Shown here: piece by piece, positions 47,018 to 56,443 of the stretch
Numbering within the stretch: position 1 is the stretch's first letter
How the letters are laid out: every line of letters begins with the position of its first letter
Source of the DNA: Candidatus Peribacter sp.
Lineage (GTDB): Bacteria > Patescibacteriota > Gracilibacteria > Peribacterales > Peribacteraceae
DNA length: 64,000 nt
Direction: 5' to 3'
NCBI GenBank assembly: GCA_018652955.1
Contig: JABIBA010000009.1
Span: 1 to 64,000 of the forward strand
The notes under the pieces: model-generated
The model's database searches: none
The model's input: only the letters and a program-made list of their open reading frames with translations
What the model was told of the DNA's origin: nothing
Translations under genes and position numbers: made by a program

Positions 47018-48456
47018 ATGTCATACTTCGGTTCCAAGATGTGTCGTTTCAGTACGAGCACAAAAAGCCCATTATGGAGGAGGCGAGTTTTGTTGTACGA
47101 AAAAAGGCGAAGCTGACTATCGTAGGTCAAAATGGAGCTGGGAAAAGTACTATCTTTAAAATGATTATGGGAGAGCTAAAACCAAATCATGGAGAGGTTC
47201 ACATCAAGAAGGGGACGACGATTGGTATCGCAAAGCAGGTTGTTAATCCGGAAGATCTAACAAAGACTGTTCAAGAGTTTTTTGAGGGTGCATTTACAGA
47301 AAAGAAATATGATATAGAACGAGACATAGCTCGTGTGCTCGAAGTCGTTAACCTTCGTGCCGATCGTGACAAAGTAATTTCTGCTTTCTCTGGAGGGCAG
47401 AAGGCTCGTTTGCTATTAGCATATGCCATTATTCAAGAGCCAGATATTTTGCTCCTTGATGAGCCTACAAACAATTTAGATGCAGAAGGGATATATCATC
47501 TTACGCAATTTTTGATTGATTACGAAAAGACGTGTGTAGTGATTTCGCATGATGCGGGGTTCCTTAGTAGTTTTACACACGGAGTGTTGCACCTTGATAG
47601 TAATACCTACACAGTGCAGCAGTATGTAGGGGATTACTTCGATGTAGTAGAGCAGATCAAAGCACAGATAGAGCGCGACCAACGCCAGAATGCTCGTATG
47701 AAAAGAGACATCGCAGACCAGAAAGATAAGATCAACTTCTTCGCACATAAAGGAGGAAAGATGCGAAAGCTCGCCTCGAAGATGCGTGACTCTGTCGAGG
47801 AGGCTGAGTCGAATAAGGTCGATGTCCGCCAGGAGGACAAGACTATTGGCTCGTTTACGATTGGTATTTCTGAGTGCACTAAGCCACTAGTAGAGATAAC
47901 GTCACTGACAGTGATGAAAGACCACAAGCCGACTACGCAAAAGGTGCAAGTGACCGTACGCAAGAAGCACAGGCTACTTATTACAGGTCCGAATGGAATT
48001 GGGAAGAGTACATTGCTCGAAGCGATGGCAGGGAAGACAGAGCAGGGAGCTATTATTCCCCCAGAAGTAAAAGTGGGATACTACCGTCAGGATTTCTCGG
48101 GGCTTGATATGCAAAAGACGGTATACGATACATTGGCAGAGGTTATGGAGATGCCAGATCATCAAAAAATTTACGCAACAGCTTCGCATTTCTTGTTGAA
48201 GGGAGACAAGGTTAAAAACGTAGTAGGAAATTTATCCGAAGGACAAAAAGGTCTTCTGTGTTTTGCTCGTTTTGTCTTACTTCAACCGACTCTGCTTATT
48301 TTAGACGAGCCGACAAATCATATTAACTTCCGTCACCTTCCTGTTATTGCGCAGGCGTTAAACAAGTTCGAAGGGGGTATGATTCTCGTGAGTCATGATG
48401 ATGAATTCGTCTCCCAGATCACTATGAATGAAGAGCTTAATTTGGGAACTTTGTAG
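47018..48456 (+). CDS. ABC-F family ATP-binding protein (start uncertain)
   Basis: Two ABC domains: TIVGQNGAGKST...FSGGQKARLLLAYAI...LLLDEPTNNLD; LITGPNGIGKST...LSEGQKGLLCFARF...LILDEPTNH. Confidence 0.9.
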
Positions 48457-48476
48457 AATTAGTCGCTAGGTATGTT

Positions 48477-48785
48477 TTAACTAAACTTTGAAAGATTCTT
48501 TGGGATCTTCGTAAAAGGAAAAGGCTTTTCGTTTGAGACAAAGGTGATATATCGCAAGAGGATATAACACTGTGTGTTCCATGGTTCACAAAACTCTGCG
48601 ATGTCTTTGCTTCGCTTTCCAGTAAAGAGCACCCAGAAGAAATGTATAACAACGAGAACGGTGATTAACATTTTCCAGATCCCAACAATGAGTCCTGAGA
48701 TGAATCCAACAGGGATTCTAAGAACCGCTTCTTGCTTTTCACTTGGCTTCTTCGACTTTGATTTTGCTTTAGAGGTTTTAGGCAT
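48477..48785 (-). CDS. DUF4389-like membrane protein
   Basis: LVVIHFFWVLFTGKRSKDIAEFCEPWNTQCYILLRYITFVSNEKPFPF; start set downstream of tRNA. Confidence 0.7.
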   Translation of the reverse strand: MPKTSKAKSKSKKPSEKQEAVLRIPVGFISGLIVGIWKMLITVLVVIHFFWVLFTGKRSKDIAEFCEPWNTQCYILLRYITFVSNEKPFPFTKIPKNLSKFS

Positions 48786-48794
48786 AAATACGAT

Positions 48795-48869
48795 TGGAGC
48801 GGGCGAGCGGAATCGAACCGCCGTCATCAGCTTGGAAGGCTGGGATAATAGCCACTATACGACGCCCGC
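48795..48869 (-). tRNA. tRNA-Gly (anticodon TCC), CCA encoded
   Basis: GCGGGCGTCGTATAGTGGCTATTATCCCAGCCTTCCAAGCTGATGACGGCGGTTCGATTCCGCTCGCCCGCTCCA; cloverleaf arms identifiable. Confidence 0.95.
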
Positions 48870-48910
48870 ATGTGTCTAAAAGAACGTGCCTATCTTATGG
48901 AATTTGAGGC

Positions 48911-49192
48911 TTACTGTGAAGTGATTTTCATTATCTTCTCTGGACTCAGTGGTTTCCATGGATGGCAGCTACACAGCCTTTTTAGGGTCATCAGAGAGCC
49001 GATTACGACTCCTCGGTCTGTAAGTACCTGTTGAGAGTACTTGGAGCAAGTAGGCTCATGACGGCAGTATCCATAGGTGTATAAACCTTTTAATGGGCCG
49101 TGATCGGGAGAGAGCGTTGCCTGATACACAGAGATCAAAGCACAGCAGATTCTTCGTGGTATGTGCCAGATGAAAGATCCTGTATTGCGCAT
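48911..49192 (-). CDS. yidD: Membrane protein insertion efficiency factor YidD
   Basis: ISVYQATLSPDHGPLKGLYTYGYCRHEPTCSKYSQQVLTDRGVVIGSLMTLKRLCSCHPW. Confidence 0.9.
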   Translation of the reverse strand: MRNTGSFIWHIPRRICCALISVYQATLSPDHGPLKGLYTYGYCRHEPTCSKYSQQVLTDRGVVIGSLMTLKRLCSCHPWKPLSPEKIMKITSQ

Positions 49193-49221
49193 GGCGTAAG
49201 AGGAATGTAATCTAAGTCTAC

Positions 49222-49491
49222 ATGGAAACAGTAATTACCAGCGGCGATGTTCTCGCATATCTTCAGATTACGGTCGCAGTATTGCTTGTAATAGTGCTGT
49301 ATCACCTCCTGTTTATTACAGTAGATCTTCGCAAGGTGCTACGAAGAGTGGAGGGGATTACAAAAGAGGTGGAGAACATCATTATGAAGCCCATTAGTGC
49401 TGCAGATCAGATTCTCGAAGTAATACTGAGCTTTGTAGAGTCACAATCAACTGAGAAGCCAAAGAAGAAGAAAACTTCCAAGAAGAAATAA
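49222..49491 (+). CDS. Small membrane protein, conserved hypothetical
   Basis: N-terminal TM and Lys-rich tail; co-directional with next gene. Confidence 0.5.
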   Translation: METVITSGDVLAYLQITVAVLLVIVLYHLLFITVDLRKVLRRVEGITKEVENIIMKPISAADQILEVILSFVESQSTEKPKKKKTSKKK

Positions 49492-49494
49492 TAG

Positions 49495-49776
49495 ATGATA
49501 GGCAAAAAGAAAGAACCGGAGTCTAAGAGTCTCGTAAAGACGATGAAGAGTTTGGATAAACACATGGAAATGCTCGCGAGTCACTATCAGCCTAAGAGAT
49601 ATCTTTGGATGGGATTTATCCGAGGTATTGTGTATGGTCTTGGAATCATTGTTTCGATTGCGATAGTACTTCCATTTCTATTGGCAATACTAAGTACGAT
49701 AGATTGGATCCCGTATGTAGGGGACTTGATCTCAGAAATTGTGTTTAGAATGGAATCTGCACAACGTCCGTACTAG
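49495..49776 (+). CDS. DUF5665-like membrane protein
   Basis: YLWMGFIRGIVYGLGIIVSIAIVLPFLLAILSTIDWIPYVGD. Confidence 0.65.
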   Translation: MIGKKKEPESKSLVKTMKSLDKHMEMLASHYQPKRYLWMGFIRGIVYGLGIIVSIAIVLPFLLAILSTIDWIPYVGDLISEIVFRMESAQRPY

Positions 49777-50261
49777 ATCGACTGCTTGTCGATGAATACA
49801 CGGATGAATATTCTTTTGAGTACATCAACAGATGTATCAAGTAGTTCTGCAAGTAAGCTGTTTAGTCTGCGGATCTTGCTATACAGATCATTAAGCTGAC
49901 ATGCAGAGCCAGGCTTCGATGCACGAAACGCCTTTTGGCGTATTTGTTTACGCATTCCTTTGATCTCTTTTTGGATATACAAGCCAAGCTCTTTTCGCAT
50001 CTCAGGTGCATCAGGAAGATTGGCGATTGCTTGAGCGCGAGTAGATGTAGTGCCGTCATCATCATCTCCTTTACTGGTAGCAGCTCCACCTCCACCCATA
50101 TCACCGGACTTATCTTCACCCATTGTTTCAGAAACCTTATCCATAAGAGTTATGGTTTCGAGCAGACCCTCGAATTTCTCGGGCTGCGCAACGACAAGAT
50201 TCGCACCTTCGTTGGATTCTGTTTGTAGTGCCTGTTTTTCTGGACTTGCTCCACTTGGCAT
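49773..50261 (-). CDS. Hypothetical protein
   Basis: 162-aa ORF with helical C-terminus; no recognised family. Confidence 0.5.
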   Translation of the reverse strand: MPSGASPEKQALQTESNEGANLVVAQPEKFEGLLETITLMDKVSETMGEDKSGDMGGGGAATSKGDDDDGTTSTRAQAIANLPDAPEMRKELGLYIQKEIKGMRKQIRQKAFRASKPGSACQLNDLYSKIRRLNSLLAELLDTSVDVLKRIFIRVFIDKQSI

Positions 50262-50368
50262 AGATCTATTGTCTCATGTTTTGGCAAAAAAATCAATGTC
50301 GATTTGCTGTTTCACGTACGAATTCTTTGTTGTTTGCGCGATTCATTGAATTTGGGTACCCTGCATTT

Positions 50369-50704
50369 ATGACGGAACCCACTCTTTTTCATAAAATCGT
50401 CTCAGGGGAGATTCCTTGTGACAAGGTCTACGAGACTGATGAGGTCTTAGGATTTAAAGATATCCACCCAAAAGCCCCTACACACATTCTTTTTATAGCC
50501 AAGAAAGAGGAGCATTTCGTCCCATCAATTATGGATATCACCGATGAAACACATCATGTTACCTGCATGCTGATTCGCGCTGCACGAGAGTTTGCTTCTA
50601 AGCAGGGAATAGAAGGGTACAAGCTGAGCTTCAACTGTGGTGCAAAAGGAGGACAAGAAGTCTTCTATTTGCACCTACACTTTATGAGTCAGGAATCTCT
50701 ATAA
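50369..50704 (+). CDS. HIT family (HinT-like) protein
   Basis: MTEPTLFHKIVSGEIPCDKVYETDEVLGFKDIHPKAPTHILFIAKKE; GGQEVFYLHLHFMSQ. Confidence 0.9.
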   Translation: MTEPTLFHKIVSGEIPCDKVYETDEVLGFKDIHPKAPTHILFIAKKEEHFVPSIMDITDETHHVTCMLIRAAREFASKQGIEGYKLSFNCGAKGGQEVFYLHLHFMSQESL

Positions 50705-50709
50705 GAGAT

Positions 50710-52125
50710 TTACGCTGAGTACCCAGCAGCTTCTGCTTCTTTTTCGTCTTTAAAGTACACACGCTTTTCTTCTTTGATCTTCTTTCCTCCAGCGCTGTCT
50801 ATAGAGTAGTACTTCTTACCAGAAGAGCTAGCGACGAAGGCTGCATCAGGAGCGTCTCCAACATCGAGGCTGAGTTGCTCAGCTTCTTTTTCTTCTTTCT
50901 TAGCTTTTGGCTTCTCTTCTTTTTCAGCTTTTTCTTCTTTCTTAGCTTTTGGCTTCTCTTCTTCAGCTTTAGCCTTTTCTTCTTCTTCAGCTGCTTGCTC
51001 TGCCTTAATACGAGCAAGAGTTTCTTTATCGATAGGGAGAAGTGCTTTTACAGAGAGTCCGATACGGCGCTCATCAATATCAATATTGATTACCTGTGCA
51101 TCGATCTTCTGACCAATAGTAAGTGCTTGTGATGGGTCTTCGATCTTTGTGTGTGCAAGCTCTGTAAGGTGCACTAGACCGTTGATGTCCTTCTCTAGGC
51201 GGAGGAATGCTCCGTAGTCTGCAAAGCGAACTACAGAACCTGTTACCTGCTTTCCTACAGGGTAACGCTCTGCGATCTCTTCCCATGGGTCTTTTGTAAG
51301 TTGCTTAATAGAAAGGCTAAGTTTGTCTCCTTCGAGACCGATAACCTTAACGCGAACCTTGTCACCTACGTGTGCGTGCTCTGATGGGTTCTTTACGTGT
51401 CCCCAAGCGATCTCAGAGATGTGTACGAGTCCTTCGAGTCCATCGAATGCAACGAATACTCCAAACTTCACAATACCGGTAACTAAACCATCTTTCTCGT
51501 CACCAATAGTGAGAGACTCAAGAGATTTCGATCGCTCTTCAGCCATAGCTTCACGTTCTGACACAACGATCTTTCCTGCTTCTTCATCCATGGTAATAAT
51601 CTTTACCGTGAAGTTGTGACCGATGTACTTCGCAAGTCGTGAGATAATCTCACTGCTGTCTGCATTGTTTACACGAGGGTAGTGCATTGGTGCCAATTGG
51701 CTTACAGGCAAGAATGTTCGGATACCATCGATGTTAGAGAGAAGTCCTCCCTTGTTTGCTTCCTGAGCAACGAACTTCATAGTTCCTTCTGTGTCGACAA
51801 GTTCGTGGAACCTATCCCATGCTTTTTGCTGACTCGCCATACGTAGGCTGAGCACAATCATTCCTTCGTCGTTTTCATCCTCTAGTACAAGAGCGGTAAC
51901 CTCATCTCCAACCTTAAGTTCTCTGAAGGTATTAAAAGAGTCTCGAAGCTCGCGCCCAGAAACAATACCAACAGCAATTCCGTTAATATCAATAAGGAGT
52001 TTGTTCTTTCCACGGAAGACAACTTTTCCATCTACAGATTCTCCAGGGCGTACTCTAAGAGGTTCTGGAGCTTCTGCGAGAAGCTTGTCCATAAGGTCTG
52101 ATTTTTGTGCGGTAGCATTAGCCAT
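50710..52125 (-). CDS. rpsA: 30S ribosomal protein S1 / multi-S1-domain RNA-binding protein
   Basis: Four S1 motifs (GLVTGIVKFGVFVAFDGLEGLVHISEIAWG; GSVVRFADYGAFLRLEKDINGLVHLTELAH) and K/E/A-rich linker. Confidence 0.9.
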   Translation of the reverse strand: MANATAQKSDLMDKLLAEAPEPLRVRPGESVDGKVVFRGKNKLLIDINGIAVGIVSGRELRDSFNTFRELKVGDEVTALVLEDENDEGMIVLSLRMASQQKAWDRFHELVDTEGTMKFVAQEANKGGLLSNIDGIRTFLPVSQLAPMHYPRVNNADSSEIISRLAKYIGHNFTVKIITMDEEAGKIVVSEREAMAEERSKSLESLTIGDEKDGLVTGIVKFGVFVAFDGLEGLVHISEIAWGHVKNPSEHAHVGDKVRVKVIGLEGDKLSLSIKQLTKDPWEEIAERYPVGKQVTGSVVRFADYGAFLRLEKDINGLVHLTELAHTKIEDPSQALTIGQKIDAQVINIDIDERRIGLSVKALLPIDKETLARIKAEQAAEEEEKAKAEEEKPKAKKEEKAEKEEKPKAKKEEKEAEQLSLDVGDAPDAAFVASSSGKKYYSIDSAGGKKIKEEKRVYFKDEKEAEAAGYSA

Positions 52126-52261
52126 AGTAAATAGGGGGTGCAAGTGGGAGTAAGTAGGAGGGGGTGTTCTGGATGCCCTTGCACGAGCAACAGGCCAGAA
52201 TTCGCTCCTAATATCCCATTAGAGCCCTAATAGGTCAAGAATATAGCTTAGAATCTTACGT

Positions 52262-52966
52262 TTAGATCTGTACCGGCGATGTATTTAAGTCTTTAGGCAG
52301 CTTTTGCTCCTGACTTGTCGTTGGGTTGTATATCTCGTAATACATCTCAATAAGCTCCATTGTACTTAGACGACGCGTTGAAAGCCCGATATTACGCAGG
52401 CCTGCATCTACGAGGTTTACACGGTCCTTAAGCTTTGATGCTTTCTCATTGAAGTACTTTCGGTGGTAGGTGATTTTAGCCTTAGAGTCATCGATACCAA
52501 TCCAAGAGAAGAACTGTGAGAGAGGGGATTTCTTTTCTTCAGTATCATCTAAAGGTACTACAACTAGGAATCGTTTTTGCATAATGTCTGCAACCTCAAC
52601 AATCTTTTCTACAAAGAGTCCATAGCTTTCTGTTTGCTCTCGCAGCAAGTCGTTATCTTGGACAGCAGCCTTTTGGCGAATTTGCTCGATGTATGGATCA
52701 ATATTTACCTTAGTAGAGCGAATAACAATTTGTAGTGGGAAGGTGAGGGTATTTATAAATGATTCGTACCCTGCAATGATTCCTTGCTGCTCTGTTTCAC
52801 TTTTTAGGTTAAAGTTGAGCGTTTCCACTTCGAGCACAGCACGGAGTCCACCTTTCTTAAGGAGTACGGTGTCGTTGCGAATTTCAGAGATCGGAACGAA
52901 CCTTTGTGTTGCGATCTTCTTGTTACGCTTACGCCTGCGAACGAGATTGTTTTTCTTCTTAGGCAT
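52262..52966 (-). CDS. TraC/VirB4 N-terminal-like protein without ATPase domain
   Basis: TQRFVPISEIRNDTVLLKKGGLRAVLEVETLNFNLKSETEQQGIIAGYESFINTLTFPLQIVIRSTKVNIDPYI. Confidence 0.7.
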   Translation of the reverse strand: MPKKKNNLVRRRKRNKKIATQRFVPISEIRNDTVLLKKGGLRAVLEVETLNFNLKSETEQQGIIAGYESFINTLTFPLQIVIRSTKVNIDPYIEQIRQKAAVQDNDLLREQTESYGLFVEKIVEVADIMQKRFLVVVPLDDTEEKKSPLSQFFSWIGIDDSKAKITYHRKYFNEKASKLKDRVNLVDAGLRNIGLSTRRLSTMELIEMYYEIYNPTTSQEQKLPKDLNTSPVQI

Positions 52967-53552
52967 GGGAAGGTGGAGGAGTAATGTCGCGCATCAAGCC
53001 GCCTCCGAATGAGTCGACATTTTTTTCTGGAGGTGCAATGTCATCAACCGGCTTCTTACGTTTTTCTGCTTGAACGCGACCGGGGTTAACAGGCTTTTTT
53101 GTCTCAGTAGTTTCATTTTCTGGTGGTCCTTGATCGAGTAACTTACTAAGCTCTTCGATCTGTGTTTCTCCTTTCTGTTGTGACTTCTTTGCAATTGCTG
53201 GATCTTTACTTTTTGTCTTAGGCTTTGTCACTATGTTGATGTAGATCCCTTGGCGAGGCATCCATATTCGTCTGGATGGCTTATCAATTTTCTCTATAGA
53301 AAGAAGCATGATGCGCAGTAGCGAGATGCCGTTAATCTTTACAAAAGAAAAGACGATTCCAATCCCAGCTGGAATCCACGCAATAGAAGTTTGTAATCCA
53401 GAGATGGGACCACTTGCTTTCATTGCAGCCCATATTGCGTAACTGATCCCTGTAGAGATCATAACGATCATAATCTGGCGTAGCGTGATGGGACCGATAA
53501 TTCGGTCTTCTACGTACACGTTCTGCGGAATTTTGACGGGGTCTATAGCCAT
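52959..53552 (-). CDS. PrgI family membrane protein
   Basis: VKIPQNVYVEDRIIGPITLRQIMIVMISTGISYAIW, two TM segments; precedes TraC-like gene. Confidence 0.8.
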   Translation of the reverse strand: MAIDPVKIPQNVYVEDRIIGPITLRQIMIVMISTGISYAIWAAMKASGPISGLQTSIAWIPAGIGIVFSFVKINGISLLRIMLLSIEKIDKPSRRIWMPRQGIYINIVTKPKTKSKDPAIAKKSQQKGETQIEELSKLLDQGPPENETTETKKPVNPGRVQAEKRKKPVDDIAPPEKNVDSFGGGLMRDITPPPSHA

Positions 53553-53641
53553 GGATATTTGTTTTAGGTAATTCTTATGATTATAGCATATTTTCCCCTT
53601 CCTTAGTACGAAGGGAAGTTGACCAATATGCTATTTATTGC

Positions 53642-56263
53642 TTATTTAGACTCTTTTTTGCCGGCTGCAGTTTCTTCTTGAATAGGTGCTTTAACGGCTA
53701 GTCGTGATTTTCGCTCTCCATGGAGGAAATCGAGCTTATCCTTACCCTTTTTGACTATGCTGATCACGTCTCCTTCCTCGAAGATGCCTTTGAGTATATG
53801 TTCGGCTATCTCGTCCTCAATACGGTCCTGAATGACACGTCTGACGGGCCTAGCACCGTATTCTGGGTCAAATCCAAGCTCTCCCAATAGATTGATTGCC
53901 TTCTGGTCGATCTCGATAGAGAAGCCTTTCTCTTTAAGGCGAACCTCAAGCATGTCGAGGTGCATCTTAACAATCTTACGAATGGAGTGCTGGTCGAGTG
54001 CATTAAAGACCATAATGTGATCGATACGGTTGATGAACTCTGGGCGCAAATGCTCTTTGAGTTCTGCGGTTACCTCTTTGCACTTTTCTTCGTATGCCTT
54101 TTCTTCTGCAACGGCGTCTTCTTCGAGTTTGAAACCAATCTTTGCAGCCTGCTTTGTAAGCTTGTCTGCACCGATGTTACTGGTCATAACAATAACAGTG
54201 TTTCTAAAGTCGACTTGCTTTCCTGAGGCATCTGTAAGAACTCCGTCTTCAAGAATCTGTAGAAGAATGTTGAAGAACTCTGGGTGTGCCTTTTCGATCT
54301 CATCGAAGAGAACTACTGAGTACGGCTTGCGGCGCACAGCTTCTGTAAGCTGACCACCTTCTTCGTATCCGACATATCCTGCTGTAGCTCCAACAAGACG
54401 AGACACGTTGTGCTTTTCCATGAACTCAGACATATCAATTTTGATCAGTGCATCTTCGCGGTTGAATACTTCTGTAGCAATAGTGCGCACTAGCTCTGTC
54501 TTACCAACTCCCGTAGGACCAAGGAAGAGGAAAGAACCAATTGGTCGCTTCTGGTCACCGATACCAATACGGCTACGCCTAATAGCTCTCGCAACCTTCT
54601 TGATAGCATCGTCTTGTCCGACAACTTGCTTTCGCATAAGTAGTTCAAGGTTTTGGAGTTTCTTACGATCAGATTTCAAAAGTTTTGTTACAGGAATTCC
54701 TGTCATGCGACCGATAACGTGTGCGATGTCATCGCTATCAATTTTGAGGGGAGTGCGCTTGTCTCCATCGGCTGCTGCACGCAACTCGCTAATCTTTTCT
54801 TGAAGCACCTGCTGTTCTTGCTTCAGCTTAAGTGCTGTGTGGTACTTCTGCTCTTTTACCGCAGACTGCTGCTTGGCAACGAGCTTTTCTAGCTTGTCTT
54901 CGTGTTTCTTAAGTTCTGGATCTGCATCCATCTGTTGAAGACTGCGACCTGCAGCTGCTTCATCGAGAACGTCGATAGCTTTGTCTGGTAGGAAGCGGTC
55001 TGAGATGTATCGCTTACTAAGCGTTACAGAAGCCTCTAGTGCTTCGTCAGTAATCTCTAGGTTATGGAACTCTTCAAACCCTTTACGGATACCCTTGAGG
55101 ATCTCAATAGAGTCTTCTGAAGTTGGTTCAGGGACCGAGATAGATTGGAATCTACGCTCAAGCGCACGGTCTTTTTCGATTGTTCGATATTCATCGAGTG
55201 TTGTTGCCCCAATAACCTGGATAGCTCCACGAGAGAGGGCAGGCTTTAGAATGTTTGCAGCATCGAGTGACCCTTCGGCAGATCCTGCTCCTACTACTGT
55301 GTGGATTTCATCGATAAAGAGAATGATCTCATTTTCGCTTTGCAAAGCCTCTTTGATGATGTCATCAAAACGCTGTTCAAATTCTCCACGGTACTTTGTT
55401 CCTGCAATTAGAGAACCCATGTTCAGTACGAGTACACGTTTGTTCTTTAGTGAACTTGGGACATTTCCATCGTTGATAAGCTGTGCAAGTCCTTCGACTA
55501 TCGCCGTCTTACCAACACCTGGTTCTCCAATAAGGACAGGGTTGTTTTTAGTTTTACGATTGAGGATGTGCACAACGCGTTCAATCTCTCCATCACGTCC
55601 AATGATTGGATCAAGTTTCTTTTCTTTTGCACGTTCAATCAAATCATCTGTGAAGTAGTCGAGCACTGGCGTCTTGCTTTTTCCGTCAGCCTTTTGCTTC
55701 TTTAGTGCTTCTGGATCTGCAGAGGGCATACCATTTTGCATTCCAACAATTGCACCCTGCAATCCTTGGAAGAATGACTCTAGTGATTGCTCCATGTTAC
55801 GACCCTGAGATTTAAACTGAGAGATCTGCCCAAACATTTCTTCTACATGTGTTTTCAAGTCTTCTGGCTCTACTTGCATCTGTTCGAGTAGTACGGTTGC
55901 TGCATTCTTTCCTGTAGATACGAGAGAGTGCAGAAGGTGCTCTGTTCCAACATTTGCATGGCGGAACTTGTGAGCGGTAATCACACTCTGTTCAATAACG
56001 TTATGAAGGTATGTAGATAGTCCGTGCTTAATATGTTTCCCTTCAACGCTCGGTGACTTCATTGACTTAAGAAGTATGCGAACGTTTTCCTGTGTAACTC
56101 CTGCACCGGTAAAGATAGAGAATCCCAAAGACTTTGGGATACTAAGGAGACCAAGCAATAAGTGCTCGGTACCAATATAGTTACTCTTCATGTTCTTTGC
56201 TTCTTGCTCTGCGATTTGCAGTGCGAGTTTAGCGTTGGGAGTAAAGCGATCGAAGGGGTGCAT
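53642..56263 (-). CDS. clpC: ATP-dependent Clp protease ATP-binding subunit ClpC/ClpB family
   Basis: Clp-N repeats, GEPGVGKTAIVEGLAQ, GPTGVGKTELVRTIATEVF, C-terminal D2-small domain. Confidence 0.95.
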   Translation of the reverse strand: MHPFDRFTPNAKLALQIAEQEAKNMKSNYIGTEHLLLGLLSIPKSLGFSIFTGAGVTQENVRILLKSMKSPSVEGKHIKHGLSTYLHNVIEQSVITAHKFRHANVGTEHLLHSLVSTGKNAATVLLEQMQVEPEDLKTHVEEMFGQISQFKSQGRNMEQSLESFFQGLQGAIVGMQNGMPSADPEALKKQKADGKSKTPVLDYFTDDLIERAKEKKLDPIIGRDGEIERVVHILNRKTKNNPVLIGEPGVGKTAIVEGLAQLINDGNVPSSLKNKRVLVLNMGSLIAGTKYRGEFEQRFDDIIKEALQSENEIILFIDEIHTVVGAGSAEGSLDAANILKPALSRGAIQVIGATTLDEYRTIEKDRALERRFQSISVPEPTSEDSIEILKGIRKGFEEFHNLEITDEALEASVTLSKRYISDRFLPDKAIDVLDEAAAGRSLQQMDADPELKKHEDKLEKLVAKQQSAVKEQKYHTALKLKQEQQVLQEKISELRAAADGDKRTPLKIDSDDIAHVIGRMTGIPVTKLLKSDRKKLQNLELLMRKQVVGQDDAIKKVARAIRRSRIGIGDQKRPIGSFLFLGPTGVGKTELVRTIATEVFNREDALIKIDMSEFMEKHNVSRLVGATAGYVGYEEGGQLTEAVRRKPYSVVLFDEIEKAHPEFFNILLQILEDGVLTDASGKQVDFRNTVIVMTSNIGADKLTKQAAKIGFKLEEDAVAEEKAYEEKCKEVTAELKEHLRPEFINRIDHIMVFNALDQHSIRKIVKMHLDMLEVRLKEKGFSIEIDQKAINLLGELGFDPEYGARPVRRVIQDRIEDEIAEHILKGIFEEGDVISIVKKGKDKLDFLHGERKSRLAVKAPIQEETAAGKKESK

Positions 56264-56310
56264 GTGAGGAGTGGATAGTAGATAACGTTTGAACTCGATT
56301 CGAATGCGTG

Positions 56311-56337
56311 TTAGCAGTCTACTTTTTGGAGTGCTAA
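56311..56337. promoter_or_regulatory. CIRCE operator upstream of clpC
   Basis: TTAGCAGTC-N9-GAGTGCTAA, one mismatch from consensus. Confidence 0.9.
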
Positions 56338-56443
56338 CTGTCGATCAATGTTCCGATTATCTTACCAAAAAAATGCACTCCCCAACAGTTACAGAAATAG
56401 GGTAAATGTCGTGAATTACTGTATTGAAAAGTATAATTTGCTT

